Shown here: positions 60,364-64,000 of the stretch, piece after piece
Layout: each line of letters starts with the position of its first letter
How positions within the stretch are numbered: position 1 is the first letter of the stretch
Origin: Bergeyella porcorum
GTDB lineage: Bacteria > Bacteroidota > Bacteroidia > Flavobacteriales > Weeksellaceae
Assembly: GCF_042427575.1 (NCBI RefSeq)
Contig: NZ_JBHMFD010000013.1
Location: 186,001-250,000 of the forward strand
DNA: 64,000 nt
Direction of reading: 5' to 3'
Translations under genes and position numbers: made by a program
Notes under the pieces: generated by a model
Seen by the model: only the letters and a program-made list of their open reading frames with translations
Told to the model about the DNA's origin: nothing
The model's database searches: none

Positions 60364-63300
60364 ATGAAAAAAAGAATATACACAGAAAAGAAAGGAATTT
60401 TTGATGTAGAAAGTTCCAAGGTTTTTGAGGAAATCAAAAGCGTAGTGCCGAGTGTAAAATCGGTGAAGGTTTATAATGTTTATGATGTCTTTGGCCTGTC
60501 AGAAGAGGAATTTAGCAAGGTGGTAGGCAATACCTTTGCAGACCCTGTGGTGGATATTTTATACCATAGCAATCCAGCGAAAAATTTGCATTTCGCCACC
60601 GAGTTTCTCCCTGGGCAGTACGACCAAAGAGCCGATTCTGCACAGCAATGTATTGCACTTCTCACAAAAAATGACGATGCCAAAGTGCGAAGCGGAAAAC
60701 TCATAGAAATAGAAGGCGTTTCCGAAACGGATTTAGTTAAAATCAAAGATTTGCTTATCAATAAGGTGGAAAGCCAAGAAAAAGATTTATCAAAATTAGA
60801 AATTCCAGCCGAAGAAACGCCAAAAGATGTGCCTATTTATACAGATTTTAATTCGTTTAATTCCGAGCAATTAGAACAATTTTACAACACACACGGTTTT
60901 GCCTTTGGTTTAGATGATTTGGCGTATATTCAAGAATATTTTAAATCCGAAAATCGCAATCCTACCGAGACTGAACTCAAAGTTTTGGACACTTATTGGA
61001 GCGACCACTGCCGTCATACCACTTTTGAAACCGAACTCACGGATATCAAATTTGAAGGGCAGTTTAAGGCAACATTAGAAAAGATTTTTGCTGATTATTT
61101 GGAAAAAAGAAAATTCCTCGGCAGAGAGCATAAACCTATTTCCTTGATGGATTTGGCAACCGTTTGTGCCAGATATTTCCATAAAACAGGCAAGCTGGAA
61201 AATTTGGTGGTTTCTGATGAAATCAATGCTTGTACCATAGAGATAGAGGCTGAATTTGATGGTAAAAAAGAGCCTTGGTATCTACTCTTTAAAAACGAAA
61301 CCCACAATCACCCAACCGAAATTGAACCATTCGGAGGGGCATCTACTTGTCTTGGAGGTGCGATTAGAGACCCATTATCAGGGCGTTCGTTTGTGTATCA
61401 GGCGATGCGTTTGAGTGGTGCTGCCGATGTTTTAGAACCGATTGAAAATACACTGCCAGGGAAACTACCACAGAGAACCATCACCAAACAAGCAGCAAAC
61501 GGCTATTCCTCTTATGGTAACCAAATCGGGTTGGCAACTACACAAGTGTCAGAGATTTATGATGAAGATTATAAGGCAAAGAGAATGGAAGTGGGCTTTG
61601 TGGTAGGAGCCGTTCCTGTAGATTGGGTGAAAAGGGAAAAACCTCAGGAGGGAGATTCTGTGATTATTCTCGGTGGTGCTACAGGTCGCGATGGCGTGGG
61701 AGGTGCTACGGGAAGCTCTAAGGAGCAAGATGAAACCTCTATCCATACCCTTTCTACCGAAGTTCAGAAAGGAAATGCTGTGGAAGAACGCAAAATTCAG
61801 CGATTGTTTAGAAATCCAGAAGTAACAAAGTTGATTAAAAAATCTAATGATTTTGGGGCAGGTGGCGTTTCTGTAGCGATTGGTGAGATTGCCGAAAGTT
61901 TGGAAATCAATCTTGATGTGTTGCCTTTGAAATACGAGGGGCTCAATGGGACAGAACTTGCCATTTCTGAATCTCAGGAAAGAATGGCAGTAGTGATAGA
62001 TGCTAGGGATAAAGAGAAATTTATCCAATTCTGCGAAGCTGAAAATATCCGTGCTGTGGAGGTGGCGAAAGTAACCGATAGTGGAAGAATGCAGATGTTC
62101 TGGAAAGGTAACAAAATTGTAGATTTAAGCCGAGCATTTTTGGATACGAATGGCTGTTCTAAATCTCAAAATGCAAAAGTATCACACTTACAAGAGGTAA
62201 AAGATGAAACTATCGCCTTTAATGAAGAGAATTTCCTTAAAATATTAAGTGATAAAAATGTAGCTTCACAAAAAGGATTATTAGAAATGTTTGATTCCAC
62301 GGTGGGAGCCACTACGGTAGCGTTGCCATTGGGAGGAAAACATCAGTTGACACCAATGGAAGGCAGTGTGCAGACTTTGCCTATTTTGGGGGCTAAAGAT
62401 ATAGAAACGGTATCTCTGGCAAGTTGGGGCTTTGATGCGGAATTATCCAAGCAAAATTCAATGCTAGGTGCAGCCAATGCGGTGGTAGAAAGCGTTGCGA
62501 AAATTGTGGCAATGGGTGGCGATTATCAAAAAATCCGTTTGAGTTTCCAAGAATATTTTGAGAAATTAGGACAAAATCCAGAGAAATGGGGCAAGCCTTT
62601 GGCTTCATTGTTAGGTGCTTATGATGCTCAGATGAATTTCGGACTGGCAGCCATTGGCGGTAAAGACTCTATGAGTGGAACTTACCAAGACATCAATGTA
62701 CCACCTACTTTGATATCCTTTGCGTGTGCTAATGGCGAGAAGAAAAATATCATTTCGCCAGAGTTTAAAAAGGCTGGGCATCAGTTGTATTTCTTCAATC
62801 ATCAACCGCAAGAAAATGGACTACCCAACTACGAGAATTTAAAAAAGGTTTTTGACTTCATTTACGAGAATATCAAAGCGAAGAAAATTGTTTCCGTGAA
62901 AACCATCAAAGAAGGTGGTGTAGCTGTGGCATTGGCGAAGATGGCGTTTGGAAACGCTCTTGGAGCAGAGGTTTCAGTAGCGGAAGAATTATTATTGAGT
63001 AAAAATATTGGTTCTCTCATTATTGAAGCAAAAGAAGAATTGTCTCACGAGTTGCTCACGAACATCGGAGTTGTAAAGCAAGAAAGTGATTTAGTTATCA
63101 ATGGAAAGCGTATAGCACACAGCCTACTGCTTAAAGCTTACACAGAGCCTTTTGATAAATTGTTCCCAACGGTAGAGAAGGAAAAAATTGAGGTGAATAT
63201 CGATGAGAGTTTAAACTCTATCCAACCGAGAAATATCATCATCAAAAAACATCATATCGCTAAACCGAAAGTATTCACGCCTGTATTCCCAGGGACTAAC

Positions 63301-64000
63301 TGCGAGTACGAAACCCTAAACGCCTTCCGAAAAGAAGAGGCAGAGGTGGCGATGCGTCCGCTCATTAATCTAAGTAATGATGCCTTGCAACAAAGCATTG
63401 AAGCGTGGGCAAAGGAAATAGACCAAGCTCAGATTTTAGTATTTTCAGGAGGATTTTCAGCGGGAGATGAGCCAGATGGTTCCGCAAAATTCATCGTAAA
63501 TGTTCTGAAAAATGAAACAATGAGAAACGCTGTGCATAGACTTTTGGAACGCGATGGCCTGATTATCGGGATTTGTAATGGCTTCCAAGCTTTGGTAAAA
63601 TCGGGCTTGTTGCCTTATGGACAGATTAGAGATTTAGATGCTAATTCGCCTACTTTGGCTCACAATGCTATCGGAAGACATATTTCTCAGATGGTGAATG
63701 TGAAAGTTATCAACGATGAAAGCCCGTGGCTGAAAGGGATGAAAGATGAAATCTATACCATTCCAATTTCGCACGGCGAAGGGCGTTTTATGGCATCGGA
63801 GGAGGTGATTGCCGAGTTGTATAAAAACGGACAAATCGCAACGCAATATGTAGATTTGGAAGGGAATATTGCTCACGGAATGCCTTATAATCCTAATAAT
63901 TCCCTCTTCGGAATAGAAGGTATTACTAGCCCTTGCGGTAAGATTTTCGGAAGAATGGGACATCCAGAACGCTTTGCTGAGGGCTTGATGAAAAATATCC
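60364..64000 (+). CDS. purL: Phosphoribosylformylglycinamidine synthase, 3' end cut by window
   Basis: The ATG at 60364 opens a frame without stop to the last base, 1212 codons, close to the family length of about 1230. It is the large single-chain FGAM synthase, making FGAM from FGAR, Gln and ATP. Seen are the N-terminal domain, TYWSDHCRHTTFETEL, KNETHNHPTEIEPFGGASTCLGG, the duplicated AIRS-like halves with GGKDSMSGTY, and a C-terminal glutaminase domain with GIICNGFQALVKSG-like Cys (IIGICNGFQ), FPGTNCEYE and ISHGEGRF. It joins purB in de novo purine synthesis, with three accessory genes inserted between them. Confidence 0.95.
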   Translation, partial: MKKRIYTEKKGIFDVESSKVFEEIKSVVPSVKSVKVYNVYDVFGLSEEEFSKVVGNTFADPVVDILYHSNPAKNLHFATEFLPGQYDQRADSAQQCIALLTKNDDAKVRSGKLIEIEGVSETDLVKIKDLLINKVESQEKDLSKLEIPAEETPKDVPIYTDFNSFNSEQLEQFYNTHGFAFGLDDLAYIQEYFKSENRNPTETELKVLDTYWSDHCRHTTFETELTDIKFEGQFKATLEKIFADYLEKRKFLGREHKPISLMDLATVCARYFHKTGKLENLVVSDEINACTIEIEAEFDGKKEPWYLLFKNETHNHPTEIEPFGGASTCLGGAIRDPLSGRSFVYQAMRLSGAADVLEPIENTLPGKLPQRTITKQAANGYSSYGNQIGLATTQVSEIYDEDYKAKRMEVGFVVGAVPVDWVKREKPQEGDSVIILGGATGRDGVGGATGSSKEQDETSIHTLSTEVQKGNAVEERKIQRLFRNPEVTKLIKKSNDFGAGGVSVAIGEIAESLEINLDVLPLKYEGLNGTELAISESQERMAVVIDARDKEKFIQFCEAENIRAVEVAKVTDSGRMQMFWKGNKIVDLSRAFLDTNGCSKSQNAKVSHLQEVKDETIAFNEENFLKILSDKNVASQKGLLEMFDSTVGATTVALPLGGKHQLTPMEGSVQTLPILGAKDIETVSLASWGFDAELSKQNSMLGAANAVVESVAKIVAMGGDYQKIRLSFQEYFEKLGQNPEKWGKPLASLLGAYDAQMNFGLAAIGGKDSMSGTYQDINVPPTLISFACANGEKKNIISPEFKKAGHQLYFFNHQPQENGLPNYENLKKVFDFIYENIKAKKIVSVKTIKEGGVAVALAKMAFGNALGAEVSVAEELLLSKNIGSLIIEAKEELSHELLTNIGVVKQESDLVINGKRIAHSLLLKAYTEPFDKLFPTVEKEKIEVNIDESLNSIQPRNIIIKKHHIAKPKVFTPVFPGTNCEYETLNAFRKEEAEVAMRPLINLSNDALQQSIEAWAKEIDQAQILVFSGGFSAGDEPDGSAKFIVNVLKNETMRNAVHRLLERDGLIIGICNGFQALVKSGLLPYGQIRDLDANSPTLAHNAIGRHISQMVNVKVINDESPWLKGMKDEIYTIPISHGEGRFMASEEVIAELYKNGQIATQYVDLEGNIAHGMPYNPNNSLFGIEGITSPCGKIFGRMGHPERFAEGLMKNI

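Overview
The window looks like chromosome of a low-GC member of the Bacteroidota, class Flavobacteriia, most likely the Weeksellaceae (Chryseobacterium/Riemerella/Bergeyella group). Three things point there. Secreted proteins end in a type A type-IX-secretion (T9SS) sorting domain. Most genes sit behind the Bacteroidetes promoter box TAnnTTTG (often TAnnTTTGC) instead of a TATAAT box. Many gene families are flavobacterial in flavour: a fused OlsF-like acyltransferase, DUF3810, DUF4476, FucP-type permease, S16 with a long Ala/Glu tail. The genus and species cannot be fixed from the sequence alone.

Layout. 1-385: start of a flippase on the minus strand. 1.0-1.8 kb: a secreted VGIN-type protein. 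2.2-16.1 kb: three tandem giant (1473-1486 aa) secreted S8 subtilisin-like proteases with gingipain-like adhesin domains, PKD domains and nearly identical C-terminal sorting domains. Each has a TTAAAC-N4-GTTTAA-like dyad upstream. 16.2-24.9 kb: valS, a DUF1573 protein, RNase P RNA (rnpB), a CopD-like membrane protein, a nitroreductase, rpsP-rimM, a 3-hydroxyacyl-CoA dehydrogenase and an exported M20 amidohydrolase. 25.1-32.6 kb: menC, fbp, aspartokinase, the OlsF-like acyltransferase, two identical tRNA-Phe genes and glnS, followed by a candidate small RNA. 32.9-36.7 kb: a minus-strand operon gtrA-like / plsC-like / FucP-like MFS / DUF3810. 36.9-40.6 kb: a small orphan gene, a repeat cluster, the pyrC-rnhB operon and an Lrp/AsnC regulator. 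40.7-58.0 kb: mostly housekeeping and envelope genes (heme-binding protein, speB, BON/SH3 proteins, DAACS symporter, Mrp and NifU Fe-S proteins, pheA, lpd, ABC-F, PAP2, DEAD-box helicase, DUF493, DUF4197, purB). 58.0-60.4 kb: a small accessory patch between purB and purL with a frameshifted GIY-YIG nuclease gene, a 21-bp tandem repeat array, an unknown helical protein and a DUF2726 nuclease-like protein. 60.4-64 kb: purL, cut by the window end.

The most unusual items are: (1) the protease triplet, with signs of gene conversion at the 3' ends and shared upstream dyads; (2) a MITE-like repeat of about 154 bp with 19-bp terminal inverted repeats, one copy flanked by a 14-bp direct repeat, a second copy next to a partial end, and a decayed third copy; (3) the 21-bp array (two helical turns per unit) in the purB-purL gap; (4) the A8 tract that splits the GIY-YIG gene; (5) a well-formed orphan promoter/terminator pair after glnS that predicts a small RNA of about 85 nt. 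No CRISPR array, prophage, transposase gene or rRNA was seen.
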